Part shown: piece by piece, positions 1-10,465 of the stretch
Position numbering within the stretch: the stretch's first letter is position 1
Layout of the letters: each line of letters opens with the position of its first letter
DNA from: Chara braunii
Lineage: Eukaryota; Streptophyta; Charophyceae; Charales; Characeae
Reading direction: 5' to 3'
Length of the DNA: 29,822 bases
Assembly (NCBI GenBank): GCA_003427395.1
Contig: BFEA01000737.1
Location: 38,614-68,435, forward strand
Program-made: the position numbers and the translations under genes
The notes under the pieces: model-generated
The model's database searches: none
What the model was told of the DNA's origin: nothing
The model's input: the letters and a program-made list of their open reading frames with translations, nothing else

Positions 1-162
1 GGGTACAAAAATTCACGGTCACATCCGAGGGCGACCACAGATGCCTATTTTTTTTATTTTATTTTTGTAAAGCTTCGCTGACAAGAAGTTTGCACAGTTG
101 TGGATGGTGCTGTGCGACTTGCGAAGCACCAATTTGTTGTTCCTACAGACAGCCAAGGCTTG

Positions 163-812
163 TTTCATCTGAAGAGGTACAGCAGTGTGACCTGACCGTG
201 TCCAGAACCTCAAAAGTTGGCCTATCCCAAATCTGCATATTTCGCAGATCTAGGGTGCGATGTGAGCATGCCCGGTTGGGACCCGCAGATGGTGAACCGT
301 GCCTAGGCACAACAGGGCGGGAGACTGGGGGCAGTGGCCGCTGCAGCAACACTGACTGTGCGCAGCCGTTCACATGGAACCCTTTGCCACACCGGTCTTC
401 AAAGTTCCTATCTGAGAGCTGCTACTACCACCAAGATATGCAGCGGGACCTGCGTCACCTGGGATCACGTTGCAAGGGTTGCGGGCCCCGCACTCCTCTA
501 CTCTTCACGACAACCGAACATAGGCCGCACACCCGGCATCATGGGACCAGCAAAGTACCAATCCGACATTGCTGCAGGCACGTAGGGCCTTGTCCCATCT
601 GAAAAGGCACAGCAGTGCGACCCGAACCATGCTCAAAGCCTCGAATTTGGTCTGTCCAAAATCTGCGTACTTTGCAGATTTGGAGTCGCAGTGTGAGCAT
701 GCACGTTGGGGCCTGAAAGATGTGAACTGTGCCTGGGCGGAACGGCCCGGGGCACTGTAGGGAGGCCTGCAGCGGTGCTAAGTGCACGGCTAGTCACGTG
801 GAACCCCTCCCC
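163..812. repeat. Diverged direct dimer repeat, about 425-bp period
   Basis: About 220 bp starting near 163 recurs near 588 in the same orientation. Shared landmarks, in order, are CTTGTTTCATCTGAA versus CTTGTCCCATCTGAA, ACAGCAGTGYGACC, TGTGAGCATGC, GGTGAACCGTGCCT versus TGTGAACTGTGCCT, and TCACRTGGAACCC at the end. Both copies carry a hairpin with AAATCTGC pairing to GCAGAT-T/C-T (229-251 and 659-681). Open frames across it are short and inconsistent between copies, so I read it as a non-coding repeat of unknown family. Confidence 0.7.
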
Positions 813-911
813 GTTTTGCTGTGTTTTTTTTTTTGTTTTTTTTTTTTTACTTATTTTTATATACCCTTTGGTTCCAGTTGGGAGACGGACCAGGCGTTGG
901 TTCCGGGGCTG

Positions 912-1060
912 GCTAAGGTACCAATGGGCTAAGCTCAGTTGGTACACCTATGAATGGTTGACATACATACCTAAGTTCGAGCCCCGCTGGAAACATGTGA
1001 ATAAAGGGTAAAAGTATAATTTTGCATTGATATGGGCTGGGGTGGTACCAGTCCCAAGGC
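912..1060 (+). mobile_element. tRNA-derived SINE, copy 1
   Basis: The segment has the two internal RNA polymerase III promoter blocks of a tRNA gene. The A-box-like AAGCTCAGTTGGTA is at about 931-944 and the B-box-like AAGTTCGAGCCCC at 973-985. The cloverleaf between them does not close and the distal part continues into unrelated tail sequence. It shares the body with copies at 1068 and 15848, so it is a SINE family and not a tRNA gene. Confidence 0.7.
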
Positions 1061-1067
1061 AGAGTAG

Positions 1068-1240
1068 ACAGGTACAACGGGCCAACTCAGTGGTACACGC
1101 AGAACTGTTGAAGTACAGACCTGAGTTTGAACTCCAAGAAGTAGATAAGNGGATGATGCAANTNTGAATCACCCCGGGGGCGGGGCTGCCCAGCTCCGTG
1201 GGGATATCCCAGTGTCGTGCCCACGGGTCAGTCCTTGGTA
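1068..1240 (+). mobile_element. tRNA-derived SINE, copy 2
   Basis: This copy has A-box-like AACTCAGTGGTACAC (about 1084-1098) and B-box-like GAGTTTGAACTCC (1123-1135). The intervening AGAACTGTTGAARTACAGACCTGAG matches the copy at 15848 almost base for base, and the tail (TGAATCACCCCGGGG, then GGATATCCCAGTGTCGTGCCC) matches that copy's tail. Three Ns (1150, 1171, 1173) fall inside. It lies directly behind copy 1 in the same orientation, giving a tandem SINE pair. Confidence 0.72.
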
Positions 1241-4200
1241 CAAGGAGTATTAGCATGACCCGTAGGCAAGGGTGGTTGTGTGCAGCTTTTAATCCTGGAC
1301 AGCAGAAGGTTGGTGTGTTCGATGCCGTGGCCAGCGGTCACAGCTCGAGTAGGATGAGTATTAAAGACTACCCGGTCCGATAGCAAAGCCTTATGAAGCT
1401 TCACTTCTCGGTTGGGCTGCTGTCGGATTAGCTGCCACTAGGCACTGCGCTCGCATCAAGGAAAAGAGGGGCATGGCCAGGGTATTTGTGGCCCGTCTAA
1501 GTGTGAGAGGATTGAGTGTGAGCATGCCAATGGGATGAGAGGGGTGATGAGCCACTGCCCGAAGTAGAGTGATGGGCCAAAGCAGGTGGCGCTGGTGGAA
1601 GCACGCAGGGACAGCAGCGTGCAACCCGTGCTTAGTTGAACAGGTTGGTATAAAGGCAGATGCATCTGGGCGCGATCTCGCGCTAGATACATCAGCAGGT
1701 AAGGAAGGAGAAAGCAACCAAACGAAAGGCTATGGCGGGAATAAACTGTTATACCATGCTCGTTTCTTAACGAAACCAAGCAGGGGAAAGTGGTAGGCGG
1801 GGTTCTTGGACAACGCGAGCACAGTAGTAGTGTTAGTTTTTGGTGCTAGTTGTGCAGGAAGGGATGTTAGAAGAAAAAGACGTGCGCGAGAGATGGCGGA
1901 CGGGCGAAAGAAGAGAAGAGAAATGGGCATATCTCGCCCGATTCTCAACAGAATCAAGCGAGGTAAGACTCGAAATTGGGGTTTTGACATGTTCCGGAAC
2001 AGATGGTCATGTTAGAATTCCCAATCGAGCGACGGTCTGGTCGGTATCAACGGTAAAGGCTGCGCATGTGAGGATGGCGGGTGCATCTTCCCACGATCAG
2101 GGAGGAGATTCACTCGACTTCTCTCGTCCGGCCCAGGGAAGTAGCCACTCTCTATCGCTCTGCGCATGAGACTTGAAGGCGGTGTAGTAGTAAGGAGGAG
2201 ATTGGGAAGCGAAAGAGAAGGAGGGCACATGAGGCACTAGAGAGCAGGAGGGGCATGAAGTGTGGTGCTCATGGTGGCCATCTCAGCGACAGATTCGAAG
2301 GTAATCATCTGTTGTTCGTGTCAGCGTTCGCGATCCGGTGGCGCTCTTCACCGTCGGGTTTGAGACTTACCTGTTCCTGGTGATTCCGTCCATCATCTAA
2401 ATGTATCTTCTCAAGATCTTGCGGGAGACTCATTCATTTGCACGTACGACTGGAAGGCATCATACCTCTCCACGTTCTAGCAGCAGACTCATTCTAATAT
2501 TGCACATATGAGTAGTGGAGCGTGGCACTTGGTCACGCGTTCCAGCTCATCGTCGTGATTTTTTTCGAGCATCGGGATCATGGTCCTCGTTGTCGTAATC
2601 GGGATCGAGGTGCTCACCGTTGTGGTTGGCTCATTATCGCCCGCCTCCGAGTTTGCATCGGCTACGGCACTCTCCCCAGGCTACTCGACTCTCTGGCTGC
2701 TATTAAAAATAAAAATAAAAAAGGAATGCATCTGGCCAATGGCTCAGCCGGGTTCATTAGGGACTAGGTGAAGTGCTCGAGGGCGAGGAAGAACGGAAAT
2801 GCTACGAAGGCGGCAAGCAGAGCAACGGGAGAGAATCTGTGGGAGTATGGAGAGAGGGAAAGTACNGTATCGNCAGGGTGAGTAAACGCAGTAAAAGAGG
2901 ACAAGGGAGAAGCTTACCTATATAGCAGTATTGACGTGCACAGGCGCATTGATATCAACAGGGCGAAAATGAGGGTGTGGGGAGCAAAGGCACTCACCTG
3001 CTGGAATGAGGGGCGAGTGCACGCTCTTGTTACTAGTTCATGTGCACCAGGACAACAGTAAGGCTGGGTTCATTATAAGGGAGAAGAGTCCCTAAAGAGG
3101 GAGGCCCATAAGGGAGAAAGGAGTCAAGATGGAGGTAAGACTGAAGGGGGGGGGGTCAACATGCAGTTGGAAGAGTGAATTCATTGCTTCAAGTTGATGC
3201 TACTAGTTCTGACTTTGAAGTGCTGCTACCCGCTAAGCCTTGACTACCGCTGCACCTCAACGCAAGTTGGCGTTGCGGCCGCTGTTGAGGTTTGCCTACA
3301 AGTTGCTGTTGGCCTTTGTGCTTTGTTTTCAGGCGGCAGTCAAGGCAGCGAAATTCTTGAGCTGCAACATACGGACCGTTGACATCCAGTAGTAGCATCT
3401 AAACTGATTGACTTCAACTCCTCGTGATTACACAGTAAGGTGTCGCTATGACAACAAGGCAACTGCGGCGGGTTGCCACTACTATAGTCTGGGAGCTATC
3501 TTTGCTATAGCACCGGAGGAGGAGCTATTGCTGTTTTGCTCAATTTCAAGATTGTTGACTGTTCTTATAGCTACTCTTGTTGATAATTGAATTGCCACCC
3601 TACCTAATGTCCATGAGCTGACACGGCAGGTTCTTACGTCCGTTGCTGCTGACAGATTCTCTTATTTGTTGCTGCCTTTGTGGTCTGAGGATTTCAAAAT
3701 CTGTCCCGGCTAGCTGCAGAAGGACCGGGCGTGAGCCAGCTTGTCGGTGAGGGGCAGCGACTGTGTATTCCTGATTGTACCCATGAACAGCCAGATCCTG
3801 CCTGTGTATTTGGTGCAAGGCCAGTCCGTGTTATCTGGGAGTCTGCTTTTTATTGACTGCTGTATTCGATTACCATGCATACTATGCTTGGGGCAAACGG
3901 TGTTGATACTGTGCAGTCAGGCGAAGGCGTTGTAGCCCCAACAACGGCGGACTATGACTGTTGGGCAATCAGGAGGCGGCTGTTGCGGGTTTCTGCACCA
4001 GTGGGCTGCTAGTGGTCTGGTCTGCTGTTGCGAGCCTATGGGTTGCTGGCCTTGAACACCTTGCTAACGGTTGGTTGGTTACTAAGTTGAGGGGATAGTG
4101 AGTGGTCGCGGTAATTGGAAGTTGGACGTTGAGGCTGAGTACTTGGCCACTGTTACATTTTAATCTTACCATGTTTTATACTATTGATGCGCGTTGCTGT

Positions 4201-4928
4201 TGTACATCGCCGATGCGCTAGGCTGCTATGGCCTCAATCTGAATAGGGCACAGGGGTGTGCTTTATTCGAACGCGGCCCTTTCCGCGTGTTGAGGCGGGG
4301 TAGCTTAGAGTGTGATCAGATACGGCAGAAGAGGGGTTACTGCTGCAGCACGGAGGGCTGTTGGAGGCTGTTGTTCGACATCCAGACTAGGATCTGTTCC
4401 TCTCTATCGCATTCCCTTGGGCACAATTGCGGGGCCCTCAGGCGAGTCAAGGCTCCAAGGCCCTCTCATGCGAGTCTGAGAGCACCCATCTGAGAGTCAG
4501 ACTTATTTCTCTTTCTGCCTTTCTAAGTCTAAGTCTAGTCTTTTGGTGCCGAGAGGGAAGCGGCAGGCGGGATTGCAACCCGTAGGTCCGCGCCAAGGCC
4601 TCTGTGGGAGGTTGCCTCACCGATTGCGGGAGCTCTGCCGGAGCCCAGGCGGGGTTCTGGAGGCAGGGAACACTCAAGAATAACTTTCGCCTGACGTGTG
4701 TGATCCTTTCCCCTAACTACTATTATTCCTTTGGGTATCTAAATATAATTACGAAAGATTATTACTTTTTTCTAGTTTGCTATGTTTGTCAGGACATGCG
4801 ATGCAAAGGTTTAATAAACAAGTATATATGAGAATTCAGATAACTTTTGAGAGAATTCAGACAAAGGAATTGGGGGAAGGTGGGATGAAGGAGTTTTTAC
4901 ATGCGTCTGACCGGGTCAAACCCAGGTC
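1241..4928. other. No recognisable gene; low-information repeat-derived DNA
   Basis: Open frames here are at most about 110 codons, overlap on both strands and show no known motif. About 3060-3160 is G-rich with a short repeated AAGGGAGAA motif and a G10 run. About 3190-4190 is enriched in TTG/CTG/GTT triplets, which gives glutamine-rich or leucine-rich frames that are interrupted by stops. Ns at 2866 and 2873 mark weak consensus. I see no tRNA, rRNA or transposon domain. Confidence 0.5.
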
Positions 4929-6134
4929 GAGTCCCTCCGGGTGGATGTGGGCTCAGTGCTATGTTTTGTTGAGGTTTGTTGTATTGAATGAATGACTTTT
5001 ATGGTTGGTCCACCCGGGTGGGATAGGATCAGTCGCTGTTTTATTTGAGGGTTTCTNAACAGGAGNACGGGCACCCCGGGTGGGGAAGGCTCAGAATCCT
5101 NGTGTTTATTTTAATGAGTTGTGGTGCGTGTTTTCTTCTGAGGGAGTAACGGCATAAGACTAAGCGTACCCTAGGGTTAGGGCGGCTTAGCCATGAGCCA
5201 TGAACTAAACGGTCAACCAGAGTATAAAACTTGATATATGTACAATTTGAACTTATACTTATGACAGACTGGGCGCCCCGGGTGGGGAAAGCCAGTCAGT
5301 GAGTCAGGTAGAAATAAAGAAGAGGGAAAGAGATGAAGAGTAAAACGAAGGTAAATGGGTAGACTGAACGTACCCTAGGGTTAGGGCGGTTCAGTTATAT
5401 GCTCATGATAACACTAAGGAGCAGAGAGTTAGTATAAATCTGATTTTATTTCCCCTTCTAGACATGAGGCTGAATCGGAAGTTCTACTAGTTGGAAAGGT
5501 CCGATTGACTGCCTAACAAGAGAAGGAAAAAAATAAAGTCTGTGAAAGTATTTGTACCCTATTTTCTGTTGTATGGCTAACTAGGCGTACCCTAGGGTTA
5601 GGGGGGTCTAGCGATAAGCCTTTGTCGTTTAATGTAAGTTGGACGTACCCTAGGGTTAGGGCGGTCCAGCGTTTCGGTGTTTATAACTGTTCAGGCAGAT
5701 CAGGCACACCCTAGGGTTAGGGCAGCCTGATCATATTTCCTTATGTAACTTAAATTGTATGGCTAACTAGGCGTACCCTAGGGTTAGGGCGGCCTAGTAA
5801 TATGCCTTTGTCGTTGATGTGTTGTGAGTTGGACGTACCCTAGGGTTAGGGCGGTTCAACTTTTCGTCGTTTGTACTTATGTTCAGGCAAGCTAGACTTA
5901 CCCCTGGGTAGGGATGGTCTAGAATGATGTCGTATGTAACTTTGTTTAAAGCAGACTGGGCATACCCTAGGGTTAGGGCAGCCCAGTCCTATGCGCTTGT
6001 TGTTAGTTAGGCATATGCCTTATGTGTATAGTTCCTGTCATGTTGGGCACACCCTAGGTTAGGGCAGTCCAAATGTGCGTGCCTCACTCGTGTACCTAGG
6101 CAGGTCAGGCATACGCTAGGGTTAGGGCTTTGTC
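4929..6134 (+). repeat. Array of about 14 covarying double-stem hairpins with a constant GGGT loop
   Basis: Each unit is an outer stem of 5-8 bp, a 1-4 nt internal loop, an inner stem of 3-5 bp and a GGGT loop. Outer arms as read: 4929 GAGTCC/GGGCTC; 5006 TGGTCC/GGATCA; 5074 inner only, arm damaged by N5066; 5160 CTAAGC/GCTTAG; 5267 GACTGGGC/GCCAGTC; 5363 ACTGAAC/GTTCAGT; 5581 CTAGGC/GTCTAG; 5638 GTTGGAC/GTCCAGC; 5698 GATCAGGC/GCCTGATC; 5766 ACTAGGC/GCCTAGT; 5828 GTTGGAC/GTTCAAC; 5892 CTAGAC/GTCTAG; 5954 GACTGGGC/GCCCAGTC; 6043 TTGGGC/GTCCAA; about 6102 decayed. The inner stem is mostly CCCTA/TAGGG, with CCCC/GGGG at 5074 and 5276, CCC/GGG at 5013, TCC/GGA at 4936 and CCCT/AGGG at 5902. In the copy at 6043 the loop is GGT. 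Spacing is irregular up to 5580 and then about 55-85 bp. I know no family for it. Confidence 0.88.
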
Positions 6135-6537
6135 TCACCATATGCCATAGGAAAGGGGGATGTAAAAGGGAATAACGAGGTTTTTTGAACGAACTATGAG
6201 GTTGAAAGAAACCTGAGGGTTGGTGAGAGATGTTCGTTGTGATTGTTTGTGTGTGTGTTTGCGGGCTCTCACTCTGGGACATCTTCTGATAGGATTAGTT
6301 GCTTTAGATGCTCGCTGAGTGCTGGAGCCATAGGCAGATAAGATGGATGATGGGAGAAAAACTTGGGATAAGATAGGACTTGNCTCTGCTAGGAGTTAGG
6401 ATCAGTGNTAGCTCACGCTCTCATCTAGAGGTCGTGCAGACTATCACTGATTCTACCTTCCAAAGTAAGCGTCAGAAGTTAGTCCCAAGTATAGTTTTGC
6501 TTTGTCTTCCTATTTTTAGTTTTGTATAAATCTTGGC

Positions 6538-6761
6538 AGCCTCCTTTTCCTACGGGAAGCGCTGCCGAAATTTCTACAAATCTGAAAGAGTTAGTCATTT
6601 TTTGGCTTTCAAAAATTCTGAAAAGGCACTTTTCCTACGGGAAGCGCTGCCGAAATTTCGTAGAAATCGAGGAGTTAGAATAATTTATGCTAGGAGAAAC
6701 TTGGCAAGTCCACCCTGAATAGGGGAGATGCTGCCAAATTTCTCAGGACCCATATTAGAAA
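6538..6761 (+). repeat. Three tandem-like hairpin repeats, second sequence type
   Basis: CTTTTCCTACGGGAAGCGCTG followed by CCGAAATTTC occurs at about 6544 and 6630, 86-87 bp apart, and a diverged third copy ends TGCTGCCAAATTTCTC near 6745. Copy 1 has outer arms GGCAGC/GCTGCC. Copy 3 has TTGGCA/TGCCAA around an inner CCCT-GAAT-AGGG stem-loop, the same nested layout as the array upstream but with different bases. Copy 2 has only a partial outer arm. The open frame across copies 1-2 is probably incidental. Confidence 0.7.
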
Positions 6762-6907
6762 AGGGGAGCTGAGTTTGAGACTAGTAGAGGAGCTAGGATA
6801 CGAGCTAGAAAGTATTCTCCATGTGAGGTAAACGTAGTAGTGGTTCTCTTTGGCCTGTACTGTGATGCAGGTCTTTGTGACTCGGCTGAAGGATTGATCT
6901 GGCCAGC

Positions 6908-6949
6908 ATAATCCTGTTAAGGATTATTCTTTTGTTATCATTGATAACA
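6908..6949. repeat. Two adjacent perfect hairpins
   Basis: ATAATCCT-GTTA-AGGATTAT (6908-6927, 8-bp stem) is followed at once by TGTTATCA-T-TGATAACA (6933-6949, 8-bp stem with one-base centre). They close the hairpin-rich stretch that begins near 4.9 kb. No coding context is visible. Confidence 0.75.
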
Positions 6950-7357
6950 GGTCGGTTGCCGATTCGTCGGTTTACGACTAAACTTTCCTACTACTTCTGC
7001 TTCTCAACCTAAGGCCTTGGCCCTTGCTGGTTTATTGTTTTCTTGGGTTTTCACCCAGATTCTTTATAAATGGTCATTTCTTTAAAGACTGAGTATCTTT
7101 GTTATGGAAAGGTGGGGAAAAGGTTGGGCTTGTGTGCGTAAGGCAGGGTGTGAGCTGCAGAAGGCTGAAAAGTTGACCCCTTTAGTGTGTGTGATGTCGT
7201 TTGAATTCTGTGTGTGATCGCATGTATGTGTGGAGAAACCTCGATAAAGTTTGGTGATTGGTTGTGAATTGGATTGAGATGGGCAAATCACACAACTGTC
7301 ATGAGAGTGAACTACCACACAAACTCTTTGTTTGATTGCGATTGATCTTTTTCTATC

Positions 7358-7383
7358 TTTTTTTTTTTTTTTTTTTTTTTTTT
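7358..7383. repeat. Poly(T) run, 26 bases
   Basis: This is an uninterrupted T26. It could be the reversed poly(A) tail of a minus-strand retroposon, but no recognisable element body follows to the right. Confidence 0.8.
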
Positions 7384-7844
7384 GGTAGTCAAAGTAGGCG
7401 TACGCTCGGATAACCCTCACAAAGATATGCAACCGCACGCTTACGACTCTCTTCTACTTTTTGATTTTATATGGTCAAACGTTAGTCCCAGGTCCTAGGT
7501 TCGGGGCTGAAGGGATTACCCTTCGCACAACTCTGACCTATTTACTGCCCTAGGGAAACAGAAGCGCCGCAAGGAGAAGGGACTGACCCCCAGCAACTCG
7601 GTCCAGCAGGCCATTCATGTCTTCTTCTGCTAGCATCAAGCGCCCCTTTTCTCTTTCCTTGTTTAATTTGCTTTGGTGGAACGATAAAGTTCCGGGCGGA
7701 AGGATTAGCGTGTCGCTAGTGATGCGCCAGACAACTCACCACTGCTCCGAATCCCTTCCTGCCCTAGGGACCATCTTACCACGCACCCTTTGGGACACCT
7801 CAGGGTGCTGAAGACGGTAAGGCCCTCAGGCCGGTTTTTACGCT
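7384..7844. other. No recognisable gene
   Basis: Two segments ending in TGCCCTAGGGA (near 7550 and 7760) share weak similarity, including an AAGGGATTA/AAGGATTA block. This may be a degenerate direct repeat. No coding or RNA signature is seen. Confidence 0.35.
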
Positions 7845-7880
7845 CGCTAAAGGTTTACCCCCTTTAGCGTGCGCTCGACG
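7845..7880 (+). repeat. Hairpin followed by GCGCTCGAC, copy 1
   Basis: CGCTAAAGG-TTTACCC-CCTTTAGCG forms a perfect 9-bp stem and is followed after one base by GCGCTCGACG. The same trailing motif follows unrelated stems at 8558 and 12834, so the stem sequence varies while position and tail are kept. Confidence 0.65.
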
Positions 7881-8361
7881 CCTGAGCATCGAAAGCGACC
7901 CCATGGCTTAAACGAGGCCACTCGGGTATGGGCACTACATGGTGCGCCGACATCACGATTGCTTACGCAAAATCCGCATTGTTGGTCGATATGCGTAAGT
8001 CTTGTGGTCGCGCGGCCTTATGTTAACCCGCGCGCGCGACACTTACTGATTTCCACACCATGAAGTTATGGGTCAGATACTGAAGGGACAAGGAGTGTTG
8101 TGATGTTGTGTTTTGTTTTATGTTTTTCTATGTGTTATGTGTGGGTAGATGTGAGTGTTGTGGTGTACGCGTAGTGTGCGTGATGCGTCCTAGTCGACCG
8201 GCGCCCAGTCGCGTTTGGGACCTCAGCCCCCCAAAACATCGATTCACGTGCGGGTTCGATTTTTTGGGCGTTCGACCGCGTGTAACCCCCTATGCTACAG
8301 CGAACGAGAAACGCCCTCGGCTGGGCCACCTCTGCAATTGCATACGAAAAGCTTTCGCATA

Positions 8362-8592
8362 TGGTTCAGTAGCTCGGCGGGGATACGCCCACCTAAGGGA
8401 TGGTGACAACTTCCACAGGTGGAGGTAAAGCGGTGCCTCGTGTAGCTCTGTCCTGTCGCAGGGACTCGCGAGAGGTACGGCTGGCGCACTCGGCCGGAGC
8501 GGCACTTCGCTCTCCGCGACAGAAGTCCTGCCAAATCCTGCGTGACGCGGCCAGGAGGGTCCCCTAGCGGGACCGATGCGCTCGACACTGCC
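8362..8592 (+). repeat. Dispersed repeat family, copy 1
   Basis: It is clearly homologous to 12588-12895. Shared blocks in order are AGTAGCTCGG/AATAGCTCGG, TGGTGACA, ATCCTGTCG-type TGTCCTGTCG, CGCGAGAGGTAYGGCTGGCGCAC, CTCCTGCGTGACG-type TCCTGCGTGACGYGGCC and GATGCGCTCGACA. A hairpin GGTCCC-CTAGC-GGGACC (8558-8574) lies just before the last block. Overlapping open frames on both strands do not match between the two copies, so this is a mobile or structural repeat and not a gene. Confidence 0.75.
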
Positions 8593-8895
8593 AGCATCAA
8601 TCGCAGCGGTCTCCAGCTTCAAGTAGGGCAGACCGCTGACCCTATCTCGCCGCAACTAATACCTCCTTCACGCCGTGTTTCAATCTCCGGTGCAGTCACC
8701 TTCTCGTCCCACAAAGACACTGAATCACGCGGCTTAGCAGTCGTGCGTCAGTCTTTTAGGTATAATAGTCCAACCTTAACCTTTCGACGACCACATGCAC
8801 TTGCGAACTTGTCGGAAACCACGACTGACAGATTGTACTCCCGACTCCCGCTGTTTCAATCGGACGTCAATTACGTCAGGTACCTAAAAGTTTAA

Positions 8896-9016
8896 GTTTC
8901 TCAATCATAAGATTGGTCTCAATAAACTTTGGCAGAGACTTCAACCTCATCAAGTCAGGTTATTTAAACTAAAATTCATCATCGTTCGAACAAATTGTCC
9001 GATATTAAAATCCCGA
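8896..9016. other. AT-rich spacer
   Basis: Nothing recognisable beyond a sharp change from GC-rich repeat to AT-rich DNA. Confidence 0.4.
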
Positions 9017-9062
9017 GCAGATACCCTTGTCAAGGTTTTCTGCCCAGACAGGGTGTCTGGTT
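8994..9062 (+). repeat. CAGATACCCTTGTCA hairpin repeat, copy 1
   Basis: The shared context is CCGATATTAAAATCCCGAG, then CAGATACCCTTGTCAAGG and TTTTCTG. ACC(C)TTG and CAAGGT pair with one bulged base. Copy 2 (about 9700) and copy 3 (about 10470) carry the same leader motif with changed stems. Confidence 0.6.
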
Positions 9063-9174
9063 ACAGCGTTTACCCTTGCCGTTATGTCTGTCGCAGACGA
9101 GTCGGACAACAAAAAATTCCCACGAGAAATGAAAGTTTAAAAAATATTCCATAAAAAAAAATCCTTCATATTTA

Positions 9175-9550
9175 AAAATTATCATTCCAATGTTCGTCAA
9201 ATTCTAAAACTTTCAGTTTTATTTGATAAGTTTCCGTCTAAATATAAGTTTTCCCTTCCAACTAAATCTATTTGTTCAAGATGGAATGAAAGTCCGAACG
9301 AGTTTATGAAATGTTTTAATTAAAATTTCATTCTACTGCAACAAATATTTTCTAATTTAAATTGGATTAACATATTTATGACTGGAAATCCTTACTTAGA
9401 ATAACAGTTCAATTAAAATATTTCATGAACTTATCGAGACTTTCGTTCCATCTTTAGCATCCAGTTCAAATAAAAAGAGATACCCCATTCTTGGAAGGAA
9501 AGTTTTCAAGTAAAACATAAAATTTTAAAATTTGAATGATATTTTTTAAG
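9175..9550. repeat. Imperfect long inverted repeat in AT-rich DNA
   Basis: The left arm around 9235-9330 (TTGTTCAAGATGGAATGAAAG, then GAGTTTATGAAATGTTTTAATT) is matched in reverse complement around 9409-9505 (AATTAAAATATTTCATGAACT, then CTTTCGTTCCATCTTTAGC). Weaker pairing continues outward through CTTCCAA / TTGGAAGG. The whole is embedded in about 700 bp of AT-rich DNA and flanked by direct copies of the CAGATACCC repeat. A decayed foldback element is the likely origin. Confidence 0.6.
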
Positions 9551-9692
9551 ATAGTAGAATGAAAATTTGAATTTAGAATGTGATTTTACTATAGAATGAT
9601 TATTAAATTCAGGAAAATTTTTCTGTTGGAATATTCCAGCAGTATTTTTATTTTATCAGACCAAACCTTACAAAACTTTCATCAGAATTCAG

Positions 9693-9765
9693 ACCACATC
9701 CGGCATTGAAAATACAGGGCAGATACCCTTGTCAGGGTTTCTGTCCCAACAACGGGTCTACTACG
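9693..9765 (+). repeat. CAGATACCCTTGTCA hairpin repeat, copy 2
   Basis: CCGGCATTGAAAATACAGGG leads into CAGATACCCTTGTCAGGG, with ACCCT-TGTC-AGGGT pairing perfectly. It lies about 700 bp from copy 1 in direct orientation, bracketing the AT-rich inverted repeat. Confidence 0.6.
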
Positions 9766-10465
9766 GAAACGCCCAAAAGTCAACCTAGGCCTACGGACCA
9801 AACTCACGACCGCCGATTTGAGGCGCTCGCCATTCATAGGACCTGGTTTCGTCCACGGCTACCGTACATGCCATCCACCAGATCAAAACCATATTGCCGC
9901 TACTCCAACTTGAAGCTCGCGCAAACGACCAGTATTTCAAAACTACCTTTTTTACCGCTTCAACCGCGGAGAGGAACTTGATCTTTGTCTGTGCCGCACA
10001 CTCTGTTTGCGTACGCCTTCGTTGAGGCTACGAAAAATTCATACTGGCGGTCAAACACCACAAGGGGCTCTACCGCATCATGCGCTCCTTGGCTACAGGC
10101 GTCCCAAATAATATTTTTTTTAAATAGTCACTTCTAAGAATCCGTGGCATTGACGGTCAAACCAGGTGTCAGTCACCATAAGCCACCTCCGTACGTGCAC
10201 ACGTACTTACTACCAACAAATATTTCAGTAAAAAAAAAAAGTTTGTTTAATCCATATATTAAATCAAAAAATATCTCAGGTATAAATATCGGTTCACATC
10301 ATACCAAAAGGAAAAGTCACACATGCCTCAAGCTTGCATGCCCTACACTTTCTCTGCTTTCTTCATACAGTCTCACATCCTTAGTCACAGAAAAAAAAAT
10401 AGTCGCGACTCACGCGATGCTCCAAAAAGTCAAATCAGAATAATTTATTGTCATTTATAAAAACC

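Noticed and set aside
3189-4172. Polyglutamine-type gene on the minus strand
   Set aside because: Triplet bias gives Q-rich frames, but stops interrupt each within about 70 codons.
4921-4960. tRNA T-arm (GGTCGAGTCC)
   Set aside because: No A box or acceptor stem is present. The segment fits the hairpin-array pattern better.
4929-6134. CRISPR-like array
   Set aside because: The conserved core repeats at irregular spacing, but the sequence next to it is a pair of complementary arms, not unique spacers. The setting is eukaryotic and no cas genes exist.
5160-6134. Interstitial telomere repeats (CCCTAGGGTTAGGG)
   Set aside because: The motif is never tandem. The two halves are inverted to form a stem and change together to CCCC/GGGG, so the resemblance to TTAGGG is probably incidental.
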